Shown: positions 1 to 8,308 of the stretch, one piece after another | Position numbering within the stretch: position 1 is the stretch's first letter | Layout of the letters: every line of letters begins with the position of its first letter | From: Polyangiaceae bacterium | GTDB taxonomy: Bacteria; Myxococcota_A; Polyangia; Polyangiales; Polyangiaceae | NCBI GenBank assembly: GCA_013361525.1 | Contig: JABFXY010000151.1 | Span: 29,267-93,266, forward strand | DNA length: 64,000 nt | Direction of reading: 5' to 3' | Translations under genes and position numbers: made by a program | Notes under the pieces: model-generated | What the model was told of the DNA's origin: nothing | The model's input: the letters and a program-made list of their open reading frames with translations, nothing else | The model's database searches: none

Positions 1-938
1 CGAACATCGGCGCTGAAACCGATCGGTCCGTCGGGGTCGAGATGCCACGCGGCAAACCAACCTGCGGAGAGGAGAACCCGACAACACTCGAGAGGCGCGT
101 CGGTTTCGCTCGCGTGCGATCCGCCGGCGCGAACTGCGTAGCGGGCCACGGCATCGGGAGCGACGACCCCGGACCCGACCTGGGCAGCGAGCTCGAGCGA
201 TCGCGTCGCGAGGCGCGTAACGGCGTCGCCGACCTTCGCGGCGTCGGTCGCGAGGAGCGCGCGGCGTGTTTCGTCAGGCGCCGGAACAATGGCCTCTGCC
301 GCTTCGCCCAGGCCGAGCGCGGCAAAATCCTCCGCGGACAGCGCCTCGAGGATCGCCGCGGCAATCGGCGACGCCACCGGCGCGCCCGATGCGACAGCGG
401 CCGCGTGTGAGGCACCACCGACGTCGATGCGGTCGACCGAAAGCCGCGCAAAGATCCCCTCGGGCACCGGCGCCGTCGACTCGACGAGGACCACGTGTGC
501 GAACTGCACCGCGGTCGCGAGGAAGGCCTGCCAATCCTCCGGCGCCGGATCTGCGAGCGCGCCGAGGTCGTCCAGAACGAGCACGGACAGGGCTCGATCC
601 GGTGCGTCTTCGTCGGGCCCGAGCGCGGCGAGAAAGCCCAGGGCTCGGCTCCACAGAGCCCCCACTCCATCCGGTTTTTCCTCCTCGTCGGACGGCTCTT
701 CCCCGATTGCATCGGCGAGCGCGGCGCCGAGCGCGACGAGCGCATGCCATTCGATGCGGGTGCTGGCGGCGTGGGATACGCGAAGGCGCGGCGTCACGGC
801 TCCTGCCCGCGAGCGCGCGCCGATCCACGCATCCAGCGCCGCGTGAGCATCGCGATGTCGGGCGTCGACGATCAGGATCGAAGGTGGATGCGCGACCCAA
901 CCATCGAGCCTCGAAGCGAGATCGGCCGCGACCCGCAT
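1..938 (-). CDS. Hypothetical protein directly downstream of rhs, 3' end outside window
   Basis: This open frame has no stop between 938 and the window edge (at least 312 residues), and its third codon positions are GC-rich as in neighbouring genes. The start chosen is the ATG at 938. It lies 8 bp past the rhs stop and has a GAGGA-type ribosome site just upstream (GCTGAGGACGGC then ATG). The visible protein is acidic and Ala/Leu-rich. It contains two beta-strand-like stretches, ILIVDARH near residue 23 and LSVLVLDDLGAL near residue 109, which resemble the core strands of P-loop NTPases, but no Walker A motif is visible. I do not recognise the family. Its position right after the toxin-tipped rhs gene would suit an immunity or accessory function, but it is long for an immunity protein. 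That role is inference only. Confidence 0.75.
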   Translation of the reverse strand, partial: MRVAADLASRLDGWVAHPPSILIVDARHRDAHAALDAWIGARSRAGAVTPRLRVSHAASTRIEWHALVALGAALADAIGEEPSDEEEKPDGVGALWSRALGFLAALGPDEDAPDRALSVLVLDDLGALADPAPEDWQAFLATAVQFAHVVLVESTAPVPEGIFARLSVDRIDVGGASHAAAVASGAPVASPIAAAILEALSAEDFAALGLGEAAEAIVPAPDETRRALLATDAAKVGDAVTRLATRSLELAAQVGSGVVAPDAVARYAVRAGGSHASETDAPLECCRVLLSAGWFAAWHLDPDGPIGFSADV

Positions 939-945
939 GCCGTCC

Positions 946-3900
946 TCAGCGCCGCCCTCGGCCTGGGATCATGGGCCACGTCGGACGCCAATTGCCGGGC
1001 TTGCCGTTTCTGGGGTTCACGCCGACGACACCGTTTTGGATGCCCATCGATTGGAGCATTGCGCTGCATTGCGGGCATGGGTTCTGGCGTCGCGCGTCGT
1101 TCTGCCGCGCCGTGGACTTCTCGAAGTCCTCGCGGTTGCCCTCGAACGTCTCCATCGTCACCTCGCCCTCGTTGAAGCGGCGAGCGATCTCCGCGCGTCG
1201 CTGCTCCGGCGTGCCCGTCATGCTGTTGGCCATGCCGTTGAGCGCGGCGGTCTCGGAGCAAGAGGCGCGCGCGCCCGGCAGCGCAGGGTTGATGTCGGTG
1301 GTTCCGCCGCCTGCGGCGAGGTTCTCGCCCGAGTGCAGGACGCGTCCGGTGCGCGCGCAGCGGATGATGGTGAACATCAACCCGTAAGGGTCGACGAAGC
1401 TCGTCGGAGCGTTGTTCGCGTAGGCGAACGGATCGAGCCCCGCGTCGATGCCGAGCGGATCCGGCGTCGTATAGCGACCTGTCCGAGGGTCGTAGTAGCG
1501 ATGCCAGTTGTAGTGGAGGCCCGTCTCCTCGTCGGCGTATTGGCCGAGAACCCTGAGCGGGGTCGGTGGCGTGCCCGAGGCCGCGCCCCAAGCTTCTCTG
1601 CGCCACGCAGACGTGACCCTCCCCGTGCGGTCGACCAGGCGCTCGGGGGCGCCCGTCGGATCGACGATCATGTGAAGCCAGGGCCCAGCCTCGCGCCCAT
1701 CCCCGCGGCGAACACCACTGCGCTGTGCCCATGGCTCGACACCGCCGGGTCCGTAGCAGAACGTCTTGTCCTCCACGACCGAGGCACCATCGGCACCGAC
1801 GAACGTCTTCTCCTCGTGGATGATCGTCGTCGCTTCCCACACGAAGCGCGTGACCGATTGGAGCGCGGCCTTGCCGTCGCGCAGCGCCAGCACCTGCTTC
1901 TTCAGCCGCCGACCAAAGGCGTCGTAGGCGTATTCGATGCGCCGACCGTCCGGCAGCTCCGTCGTCGCCAGCCGGCCTGCTCGGTAGCTGTGTTTGGTGG
2001 TCGAGGTCCGCCCGTCCGGGGTGCGCTCGATCGCGGCAGTGAGCCGCTTGGCGTCGTCGTAGACGTATTCGATCGCGCCGTTCCGCTCGAGCGTGCCGCC
2101 CGGCCCGTAGCTGCGCCCGGGCGCGCCTTGGGCGGCGTCGTGCGGTCGGCCTCCCGCGTCGTAGCGGAACAGCTGCGCTTGCAGCCTCGACGGCACGGCG
2201 CGCAGGAGCCTGCCGAGCGGGTCGTACGTGTACTCGGTCGAGCCGCCTGCGCCGTCCCAGGCGCTGACGAGCTCGTCGCCGACGAATTGAAAACGCTGGT
2301 CTACGGTAACGCCGCGCGGCGAATCTCCGACCCAATCTGGCTCGCCGGCCGCGGTGGCGCCCGGCATGAACACGCGGCGTCCGCTCAGCCGGCCCAACGG
2401 GTCGTAGCGTGTGTCGATTCGGCCGCCACCGGGCAGCTCCCGCGCAATCTCGCGGTCCAACGCATCGACCCGCACGCGCACCCGCTCTTCGCGGTCGAGC
2501 AGCACGTCGAGAAATTCGCCCTTCGGATCACGCTCGACGTGGAGCGAGTGTCCAAACGAAGTCGTGAGACGAGCGAGCCTCGCCATGTCGTCGTAGTCGA
2601 CCGCGACCTCCATCGGCTCGCCGTCGACGACCTGCGTCTCGCGAACGATCCAACCGATCGGATTGCGCTGGAACGTGAGCTGCGTGTCGGGCGTCGTCGC
2701 GGCAACGATGTCACCGCGCGTGTCGTAGACGAACATCTCGCTCGCACCGTCCGCATGCTCGCGCTTGCAAACGCGACCGAGGAGATCTCGCTCGAACGTC
2801 ACGCGCTCGCCTCGCTCCCCCTTTTGCACCACGCGGCCCAGCAGATCGTATCGATACGAAATGGTCCTGCCGTCGAAGGTGCGCTCCGTCGTGACCTGCC
2901 CGTCGCTCCGGCGTTCGAAGCGGTGCTCTTCGCCTGCCGCGTTGCGAATGCGCGTCATGCGCCCTTCGCGGTCATAGTAGAAGCGCGTTTCGTCGCCGGT
3001 CGGGCCGAGCACGAAATGGAGCCGGCCCGCGAGCCCGTATTGCATCTCGGTGCGGCCGCGAGCGTCCACGACCGACGCGAGGTTGCCGTCCCGGTCGTAG
3101 CTGTATTGGCGGCGGCTGCCGTCCTCTTCTTGGATCCCGACGAGGTGACCGCGATCGGACCAGGTGAACGATCGCGTCGAGCCCATCGGGTCGGTCGAGC
3201 GCGTGCAACGCCCCCAACCGTCGTACCCGTACGTGTGAACGCCACGCGGATCGCGCTTCTCGATCAGGTTGGCGTGGCAATCGTAGACGAAGGTCGTTCG
3301 CGTTCCGTCGGGTCCGATCGTCGCGGTGGTGAGGCCGCGCCGATCGACCTCCACTTGAAAGAGCCGATCGATCGGGTCGCGGAACGAGAAGCCGCGGGCG
3401 GTTTGGTGCACCTCGGTGAGGCCGCCGGCAGGATCGATCACACGACGAATGTCGCCGTTCGGCTCCCTATCGATCCGCGTCGTGTTGCCGAGGGCATTTT
3501 GAATGCGGATCTCGCGCCCGCGAAGGTCACGCTCCCAACGTGTCGTCGCGCCGAGCGGATCCGTGAAGCTCGTGAGGAAACCTCGGTCGTCGAAGGTGCG
3601 GGTGTACACGCGCCCGCCCGAGACGAGTTTGTCGAACTTGCCGTGCTCGTTGACGACGCCCCGCTGCACGTTGACCGAGTCGATCGCTTCACGATGCTCG
3701 CCGGGACCGAACTGCAGCTTCACGTGAAGCACACCCCGCGCGGTCGTCGCGGCATCTGCGAGGACCGCGGGCGTATCCGGATCGAGCGAGGGGTCCGGCG
3801 CGCCGTCGACGCCCTCGCCCCACGTCTCGACGCAGCGTCCTTCGGCGTCGTAGACGTACCGAAATACCGTCCCACCAGGGCGCTGCATCGCCGTCAGTCG

Positions 3901-4797
3901 ATGCTGCTCGTCGTATGTGAACGACGTCTCGAAGCCTTCGGCGTCACGAGACGAGACGAGCCGATCGTGCTCGTCGTAGACGAACGACGCGACGACGAGA
4001 AACCCGCTCGGATGGGTGGGGTGGCTCACCTCGATGGCCGCAGCGTGGCCGTCCGCCCCGCTGGGAAAGCGAACCTCGCGGCCCACCGGATCCACGATCC
4101 GCGCGAGCGCACCGCACACGTAGTGGAGGGTGAAGCGGTTGTCGTGTCGATCCGCGAGCGCGGTCACGACGTAGCGGCCGGCGTCACCGATCGGCTCGAA
4201 GAGGAACCGCTGGTTGTTCGGTAGATCGAGCGCGAGCCCGGAAGGCTCGCGGTGGATCAGCCACCCGTGAGGCCCGAGAACCGCCTCGCCGGGAACCGCG
4301 CGCGGAAGCTCCACGACGGTACCCTCCGGTGTTCGGACCAGCATCGAGTCGCGCCCTTCCTCGATGGACCAACCGAACGTGTGCGAGAAGCCGAGGCCGA
4401 AGCCGAGATCGACCTTGCGTGCATCGGTCGAGTACGAACGAGAAAAGCGAAGCGGGAATGCACCGCCGAGCACGACGTCGTCGAAGGGCGTCGTGAACAC
4501 GCGACCCGTCGCAAAGTCCACCGGGTCGCCCTGCGCGCTCGAGCCGCTCGATGTGGAGCTTCCGTGATGGTTCGGACAACCTCCGCCGTCGCCGCCACCT
4601 CCGCCGCAGTTCGCGCCGCGGCCGTCGCCTCCTGCGCCGTCACCGCTGCCGTTACCGCCGCCGGGGCCGTTGCCGTTGCCGTTGCCTGCACCATTGCCGG
4701 AGCCGCCTCCGCCGTCACCGCCTCCGGCGAGGACGGCGATGCTCGGACACATGCCAGGGATCGGCGGGATGTTGGGGACGGGTGCAGTTCGGGCCAT
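946..4797 (-). CDS. Rhs/YD-repeat protein with C-terminal deaminase-like toxin tip
   Basis: This is a 1283-residue Rhs polymorphic toxin. The N-terminus (VPNIPPIPG, then CPSIAVLAGG) and the Gly/Asn-rich linker at about residues 24-80 match the style of myxobacterial Rhs proteins. Many YD repeats follow (DxxGR, YDxxGN and similar), ending in the usual shell-closing core RYYDPRTGRYTTPDPLG...DPYGL near residue 1140. The last 142 residues are the variable tip. They hold CSE (about 1180-1182) and PCPQC (about 1240-1244), spaced like the CxE and PCxxC zinc/catalytic motifs of the cytidine-deaminase superfamily toxins. In Rhs proteins the shell encloses the toxin until delivery. The gene lies in the same direction as rpsB-tsf, after the deacetylase, and the gene starting at 938 follows after 8 bp. 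The Rhs assignment is firm. The deaminase assignment rests on motifs only. Confidence 0.93.
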   Translation of the reverse strand: MARTAPVPNIPPIPGMCPSIAVLAGGGDGGGGSGNGAGNGNGNGPGGGNGSGDGAGGDGRGANCGGGGGDGGGCPNHHGSSTSSGSSAQGDPVDFATGRVFTTPFDDVVLGGAFPLRFSRSYSTDARKVDLGFGLGFSHTFGWSIEEGRDSMLVRTPEGTVVELPRAVPGEAVLGPHGWLIHREPSGLALDLPNNQRFLFEPIGDAGRYVVTALADRHDNRFTLHYVCGALARIVDPVGREVRFPSGADGHAAAIEVSHPTHPSGFLVVASFVYDEHDRLVSSRDAEGFETSFTYDEQHRLTAMQRPGGTVFRYVYDAEGRCVETWGEGVDGAPDPSLDPDTPAVLADAATTARGVLHVKLQFGPGEHREAIDSVNVQRGVVNEHGKFDKLVSGGRVYTRTFDDRGFLTSFTDPLGATTRWERDLRGREIRIQNALGNTTRIDREPNGDIRRVIDPAGGLTEVHQTARGFSFRDPIDRLFQVEVDRRGLTTATIGPDGTRTTFVYDCHANLIEKRDPRGVHTYGYDGWGRCTRSTDPMGSTRSFTWSDRGHLVGIQEEDGSRRQYSYDRDGNLASVVDARGRTEMQYGLAGRLHFVLGPTGDETRFYYDREGRMTRIRNAAGEEHRFERRSDGQVTTERTFDGRTISYRYDLLGRVVQKGERGERVTFERDLLGRVCKREHADGASEMFVYDTRGDIVAATTPDTQLTFQRNPIGWIVRETQVVDGEPMEVAVDYDDMARLARLTTSFGHSLHVERDPKGEFLDVLLDREERVRVRVDALDREIARELPGGGRIDTRYDPLGRLSGRRVFMPGATAAGEPDWVGDSPRGVTVDQRFQFVGDELVSAWDGAGGSTEYTYDPLGRLLRAVPSRLQAQLFRYDAGGRPHDAAQGAPGRSYGPGGTLERNGAIEYVYDDAKRLTAAIERTPDGRTSTTKHSYRAGRLATTELPDGRRIEYAYDAFGRRLKKQVLALRDGKAALQSVTRFVWEATTIIHEEKTFVGADGASVVEDKTFCYGPGGVEPWAQRSGVRRGDGREAGPWLHMIVDPTGAPERLVDRTGRVTSAWRREAWGAASGTPPTPLRVLGQYADEETGLHYNWHRYYDPRTGRYTTPDPLGIDAGLDPFAYANNAPTSFVDPYGLMFTIIRCARTGRVLHSGENLAAGGGTTDINPALPGARASCSETAALNGMANSMTGTPEQRRAEIARRFNEGEVTMETFEGNREDFEKSTARQNDARRQNPCPQCSAMLQSMGIQNGVVGVNPRNGKPGNWRPTWPMIPGRGRR
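4575..4740 (-). repeat. Low-complexity Gly/Asn-rich coding stretch in rhs
   Basis: Tandem GGN and GAN-type codons encode a Gly/Asn/Asp linker between the Rhs N-terminal segment and the YD-repeat shell. On the plus strand it appears as repeated gccgttgcc-like units. Such tracts vary in length by slippage; the function is presumably a flexible spacer. Confidence 0.7.
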
Positions 4798-4898
4798 GCG
4801 TTCGACCGGATCGCAGCCAACGCCAAATGCCGCAGCGGGTCAAGGAGCGAGGCTGCGAGGAAGCAGCGGCCAAAACGGAGCAATTTTGAGGTGGCGGA

Positions 4899-5837
4899 TC
4901 AGTGCTCGCGGCGCGCCGTCGCAATGGCGATCTCACGAAGCGTCGTCAGCTCGAACCCCGCTGCACCGATCTCCTCGAGCGCCGCATCCAACGCTTCCCG
5001 CCGCGCCTCGAAGGGTCGCGCGAGCTCCGTCACGTGGCCGACCAAATCGTCGAGACCGTCGGTTCGATCCAGAAAGTCCATCCCGTGCAGCTCGAGGGAG
5101 AACGTCGATTCGGCCCTGCAACCTCGCACCAACGCACGCGCGACCCGCGGGCCGACCGCGCCGAGGCTCGTGCCGATGACCGGTAAGCGCGCGCCCGGTG
5201 TCACGCGCATCGGGATCTCGATCAGCCGACGCGTGCCGCGGATCCAATGCGGGCGGCCCGGTCGATACGGCTCGGTCGGGCCGAGCTGCGCGCGAGCGGG
5301 CCCGACGATCGAAGAGGACCTCCGGCCGGTCGTGAAGATGGCGCCGAGAGCCGCTAGCTTGGCGACGTAATACGCTGGCGACGGAAGCAGCGACGCGTCG
5401 AAGAGCGCGCCCGCTTCCTCGAGCACGTCGAGGACATCGTCGCTCAGCGTATAGCCGGGCGCGCGGAAGCCTTGCGGTCGCTTGCCGAGGCGGCGCTCGA
5501 TCGTTTCGAAGCTCCCCTCGATCTCGCGGCGGATCGCGTCGCGTCCGAGCCGCACGAGGTCGTACGGATGCGACATCGAGTGGCTCTCGACGACGTGCCC
5601 TTCCGAGATCGCGCCCTTGAGCACGTCCGCGTTCGCGTCGATCCGAAGGTCGTCGCCGACCACGAAGAACGTCAGCACCAAATCGCGGCGCTTCGCGAAC
5701 GCGAGCGCCCGCGGCACCGCCCATTCGAAAACGGCACGGGCCGCTCGCCCCCCCTGCTCGGGGAACGGCAGCCCGTGAATCGCGCGGTAATGGTGGACCT
5801 CGTCGAGGTCGATCGAAACCGCGGCGAGCTTTTCCAA
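4899..5837 (-). CDS. Polysaccharide deacetylase (NodB-homology) family protein
   Basis: This 312-residue carbohydrate esterase family 4-like protein probably removes acetyl groups from a cell-surface polysaccharide or peptidoglycan. NodB motif 1 is SIDLDE (Asp10/Asp12). Motif 2 is HSMSH (His86 and His90), completing the Asp-His-His metal site. Motif 3 is RAPGYT near residue 129. No clear signal peptide is seen, so an export route is not evident. The start is a TTG at 5837, only 2 bp after the tsf stop, which suggests translation coupled to tsf. No strong ribosome site is visible. It could be an intracellular deacetylase or an exopolysaccharide-locus orphan; the substrate cannot be told from sequence. 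Confidence 0.88.
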   Translation of the reverse strand: MEKLAAVSIDLDEVHHYRAIHGLPFPEQGGRAARAVFEWAVPRALAFAKRRDLVLTFFVVGDDLRIDANADVLKGAISEGHVVESHSMSHPYDLVRLGRDAIRREIEGSFETIERRLGKRPQGFRAPGYTLSDDVLDVLEEAGALFDASLLPSPAYYVAKLAALGAIFTTGRRSSSIVGPARAQLGPTEPYRPGRPHWIRGTRRLIEIPMRVTPGARLPVIGTSLGAVGPRVARALVRGCRAESTFSLELHGMDFLDRTDGLDDLVGHVTELARPFEARREALDAALEEIGAAGFELTTLREIAIATARREH

Positions 5838-5839
5838 AC

Positions 5840-6775
5840 TCAGCTCTGCTGAGCCATTTTCGCGACCTCGTCGGCGAAGTTCTCTTCCTTCTTGGAGAGA
5901 CCCTCACCGCGCTCGAAGCGCACGAACTTCGCGAGCGTGACCGTTCCGCCAGCTGCCTTGCCGGCGGCCTCGCGGAGCTTGTCGATGGTCTGGCCCGGCG
6001 TCACGACCGACTCCTGCTCGAGGAGCGTGACCTCGGAGTACCACTTCACGAGCTTGCCCTCGATGATCTTGGGCCACGCCGCTTCCGGCTTCGGCTTCGG
6101 ATCCTCGCGCATCTGACCCTCGTAGATCGCGCGCTGCTTCGCGATGTCGGCCTCGCCGATCTCCTCGCGCTTGAGGACGAGCGGCGTCATCGCGGCGATC
6201 TGCATCGCGGTGTCCTCCGCGAACTTCTGAACCTCCGCGTGGTTCGCGACGGCATCGCTGTCCGTCTCGATCGCGAGGAGGACGCCGATCTTGCCGCCGA
6301 GGTGCACGTACGAAACACAGAAGCCGCTCTTGCCGGCCGGAACCGCGAGGCGCTCCCAGCGGCGCACGTCGATCTTCTCGCCGATCTTCGCCGTGAGCTC
6401 CGACGCGACGTCCGCGACGGTCTTGCCACCGAGGTCGGCCTTCGTGAGGTCCGAGCCCGCCGGCGCCTTGACGGCGATGCCCATCACGTCACCGACGAAC
6501 TTCTGGAAGCCCTCGCTGCGCGCGGCGAAGTCCGTCTGGATGTTGATCTCGACGATCGTCGCCTCGCGACGATCCTGAGAGACAGCCGCCCGCACTTCCC
6601 CTTCGGTCGCAACCGCAGAGGCGCGCTTGGCGCTCTTGGCGAGACCCTTCTTCAGGATGATCTCGACCGCCTTCTCCATGTCGCCGGAGGCTTCGACGAG
6701 CGCGTTCTTGCAGTCGCTCATACCGGCTTGGGTGCGTTCACGGAGCTCTTTGATCGCTTGGGGGGTGACGGACAT
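5840..6775 (-). CDS. tsf: Translation elongation factor Ts
   Basis: EF-Ts is the guanine-nucleotide exchange factor that regenerates EF-Tu-GTP in the cytoplasm. The protein is 311 residues, slightly longer than the 283 of E. coli. The N-terminal UBA-like segment is typical (KELRERTQAGMSDCKNAL), followed by the NIQTDFAAR segment that corresponds to the TDFV EF-Tu contact. The ATG at 6775 has an AGGA-containing site upstream (CAGGAACAACGTC). It follows rpsB in the conserved rpsB-tsf order, but a 235-bp spacer containing an inverted repeat separates the two. The deacetylase follows with a 2-bp gap. Confidence 0.98.
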   Translation of the reverse strand: MSVTPQAIKELRERTQAGMSDCKNALVEASGDMEKAVEIILKKGLAKSAKRASAVATEGEVRAAVSQDRREATIVEINIQTDFAARSEGFQKFVGDVMGIAVKAPAGSDLTKADLGGKTVADVASELTAKIGEKIDVRRWERLAVPAGKSGFCVSYVHLGGKIGVLLAIETDSDAVANHAEVQKFAEDTAMQIAAMTPLVLKREEIGEADIAKQRAIYEGQMREDPKPKPEAAWPKIIEGKLVKWYSEVTLLEQESVVTPGQTIDKLREAAGKAAGGTVTLAKFVRFERGEGLSKKEENFADEVAKMAQQS

Positions 6776-6824
6776 GACGTTGTTCCTGCTTTCGAGTGGC
6801 TAGAGACGTTGGGCGCCGCGAGAC

Positions 6825-6990
6825 GAGAGGGCTCGCCAAGGGCGCCAAGAGCAGAGGAGGAAGAAGAGGTTTGAGGTCGACCGCCAGGGCGCCGGGAGCT
6901 ACCGAGAAATGTGCTGCGTAGGGCACCGGGGGGACCGTGCAATCCCCCTTCCAGTCTCTTCTGCCCTTGGCGCCCTTGGCGTTCCTCTGA
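6825..6990. repeat. Inverted repeat element, copy 1 (between rpsB and tsf)
   Basis: The left arm near 6825-6865 contains CGCCAAGGGCGCCAAG followed by a purine-rich GAGGAGGAAG tail. The right arm near 6953-6990 is its near-perfect reverse complement (CTTGGCGCCCTTGGCG), with about 90 bp between the arms. Related elements lie at 13283, 46444, 46969 and 54605. Its position inside the rpsB-tsf operon could affect transcript stability or read-through. Confidence 0.75.
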
Positions 6991-7010
6991 TCTCTGAATC
7001 GGCGCGCCGA

Positions 7011-7841
7011 TCAGGCGCGGCCGCGGCGCGTCATCACGGAGACATCGCCGTCGCTGCGGCGCGCCTCACCCGTGTCGCGGCGGCGCTGAACACCTTCGAT
7101 GCAGGCGTCGGCGATGCGCGTGGTGATGAGACGGATCGAACGGATGGCGTCGTCGTTGCCGGGGATGACGAAGTCGACCAGGTCGGGGTCGCAGTTCGTG
7201 TCGGTGATCGCGACGACCGGGATGCCGAGGCGACGCGCTTCGCTCACGCCGATCGACTCCTGGTGCGGGTCGATGACGAAGATCGCGTGGGGCGGCGAGC
7301 CCATGTTCTTGAGGCCACCGAGGTACTTCTCGAGGCGCTCGCGCTCCTTCTCGAGCTTCGCGACCTCTTTTTTGAGGAGCTGCTCGTGGGTGCCGTCGTC
7401 CTTCATGCGCTCGAGGGTGCGCAGGCGATCGAGGCCGCCCTTGATGGTGCGGAAGTTGGTCAGCGTGCCGCCGAGCCAGCGGTTCGTCACGAAGAACATG
7501 CCCGCGCGGCGAGCCTGCTCCTGCACGATTTCCTGCGCCTGGCGCTTGGTGCCGACGAACAGCACGTGACCGCCGCGACCCGTCGCATCGACGATGAAGT
7601 CGTACGCGCGCTTGAAGAGGCGAACCGTCTGGTCGAGGTCGACGATGTGGATGCCGTTGCGCGCGCCGTAGATGTACGGGCGCATCTTCGGGTTCCAGCG
7701 CTTCGTCTGGTGGCCGAAGTGCACGCCCGCGTCGAGCAGGGTGCGGAGCGGCAGCGGGAACTCGCCGGTGGCGCCGCCCATTGCGGCGTCGGCGGCTGCG
7801 CTCATGTCGTTCGGCTGCGGAACAATCTCGGACTGGGTCAT
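7011..7841 (-). CDS. rpsB: 30S ribosomal protein S2
   Basis: S2 is a structural protein of the small ribosomal subunit. The 276-residue product has the family core: LLDAGVHFGHQTKRWNPKM, YIYGARNGIHIVDL, FVGTKRQAQ, TNRWLGGTLTNF and a C-terminal IPGNDDAIRSI segment. It is longer than the E. coli protein (241) through a roughly 28-residue N-terminal extension and a basic tail. The open frame extends further upstream to 8219. The ATG at 7841 is chosen because it is preceded by a strong site (GAGGAAATC then ATG) and because the sequence upstream is non-conserved leader. tsf follows on the same strand. A promoter and hairpins in the leader are listed separately. Confidence 0.97.
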   Translation of the reverse strand: MTQSEIVPQPNDMSAAADAAMGGATGEFPLPLRTLLDAGVHFGHQTKRWNPKMRPYIYGARNGIHIVDLDQTVRLFKRAYDFIVDATGRGGHVLFVGTKRQAQEIVQEQARRAGMFFVTNRWLGGTLTNFRTIKGGLDRLRTLERMKDDGTHEQLLKKEVAKLEKERERLEKYLGGLKNMGSPPHAIFVIDPHQESIGVSEARRLGIPVVAITDTNCDPDLVDFVIPGNDDAIRSIRLITTRIADACIEGVQRRRDTGEARRSDGDVSVMTRRGRA

Positions 7842-7885
7842 GATTTCCTCGTTTCCGGTTTGGACCTCCGCTCCGGACGGGCCAA

Positions 7886-7903
7886 CCGACGTCGAGACGT
7901 CGG
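7886..7903 (-). promoter_or_regulatory. Hairpin in the rpsB 5' leader
   Basis: CCGACGT and ACGTCGG form a perfect 7-bp stem with a 4-nt CTCG loop, 45-62 nt upstream of the rpsB start. In many bacteria S2 represses its own operon through leader RNA structure. Whether this hairpin does so is inference. Confidence 0.45.
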
Positions 7904-8058
7904 CACCGGGACCCGCGCCGCCCGCGCCTCTTCGTGTAAGAAGAGCGGGAGAGAGCGTGCGTCGTTGCTGAAGTTCAGGCGCAAGGGCGATGCCCCGACG
8001 CCTGCCTTTCCCGGGCGCGACCCTTGCAGAGAGCCGAAGGTGCCCGGAAAGGGCGCGC

Positions 8059-8086
8059 AGCTTACCTCTCGGCCGTTCGGAGTCAA
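8059..8086 (-). promoter_or_regulatory. Probable sigma-70 promoter of rpsB-tsf
   Basis: On the minus strand TTGACT (8086-8081) and TAAGCT (8064-8059) are separated by 16 bp, close to the -35/-10 consensus. This predicts a start near 8052 and a leader of about 210 nt before rpsB. Confidence 0.6.
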
Positions 8087-8156
8087 GGTGCAGTCGCGCC
8101 TGGTCGAAGTCGGCGTAAGTGCGGCCGAGCTGGGCTGCCGAGGCGGAGCGGAGCCC

Positions 8157-8181
8157 GTCAACCCAGCCCAGCTGGGTTGAC
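8157..8181. terminator. Perfect 10-bp hairpin upstream of the rpsB promoter
   Basis: GTCAACCCAG and CTGGGTTGAC form a 10-bp perfect stem with a 5-nt loop. No T-tract follows on either strand. It could be a terminator-like structure or a protein-binding palindrome between the divergent rpsB and lipoprotein transcripts. Confidence 0.45.
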
Positions 8182-8194
8182 CCGAAACAATGAA

Positions 8195-8291
8195 CCCCAG
8201 AGCTCAGACTTGTTGCCAACAGGCTGAGCGACCGGCCCGCTCGCCCGTTAGGGCGGGCCGGGTCGCGAGCTGAACTGAACGAGCTCTGGGG
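8195..8291. other. Compact nested inverted-repeat structure (possible structured RNA)
   Basis: An 11-bp perfect closing stem (CCCCAGAGCTC at 8195-8205 with GAGCTCTGGGG at 8281-8291) encloses smaller hairpins. One is CTCAG/CTGAG at 8203-8228. Another is a GC-rich stem of about 11 bp at 8229-8265 (CGACCGGCCCG with CGGGCCGGGTCG). The last is GAGCT/AGCTC, which would compete with the closing stem. No open frame explains it. It lies about 20 bp before the plus-strand lipoprotein gene and upstream of the rpsB promoter. Function unknown. Confidence 0.5.
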
Positions 8292-8292
8292 T

Positions 8293-8298
8293 TATACT
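8293..8298 (+). promoter_or_regulatory. -10-like box close to the start of the 8309 gene
   Basis: TATACT ends 10 nt before the TTG start. No ribosome site lies between, so the transcript may be leaderless or nearly so. No convincing -35 box is seen. Confidence 0.4.
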
Positions 8299-8308
8299 GC
8301 ACCGCACT

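Noticed and set aside
872..2335. 487-residue minus-strand frame inside rhs
   Set aside because: Arg-rich frame-shifted shadow of the Rhs coding region.
937..4224. 1095-residue plus-strand open frame across the rhs gene
   Set aside because: It is the antisense shadow of rhs; the amino acid content is Arg/Ala/Val-rich with no domain, while the minus strand gives a complete Rhs protein.
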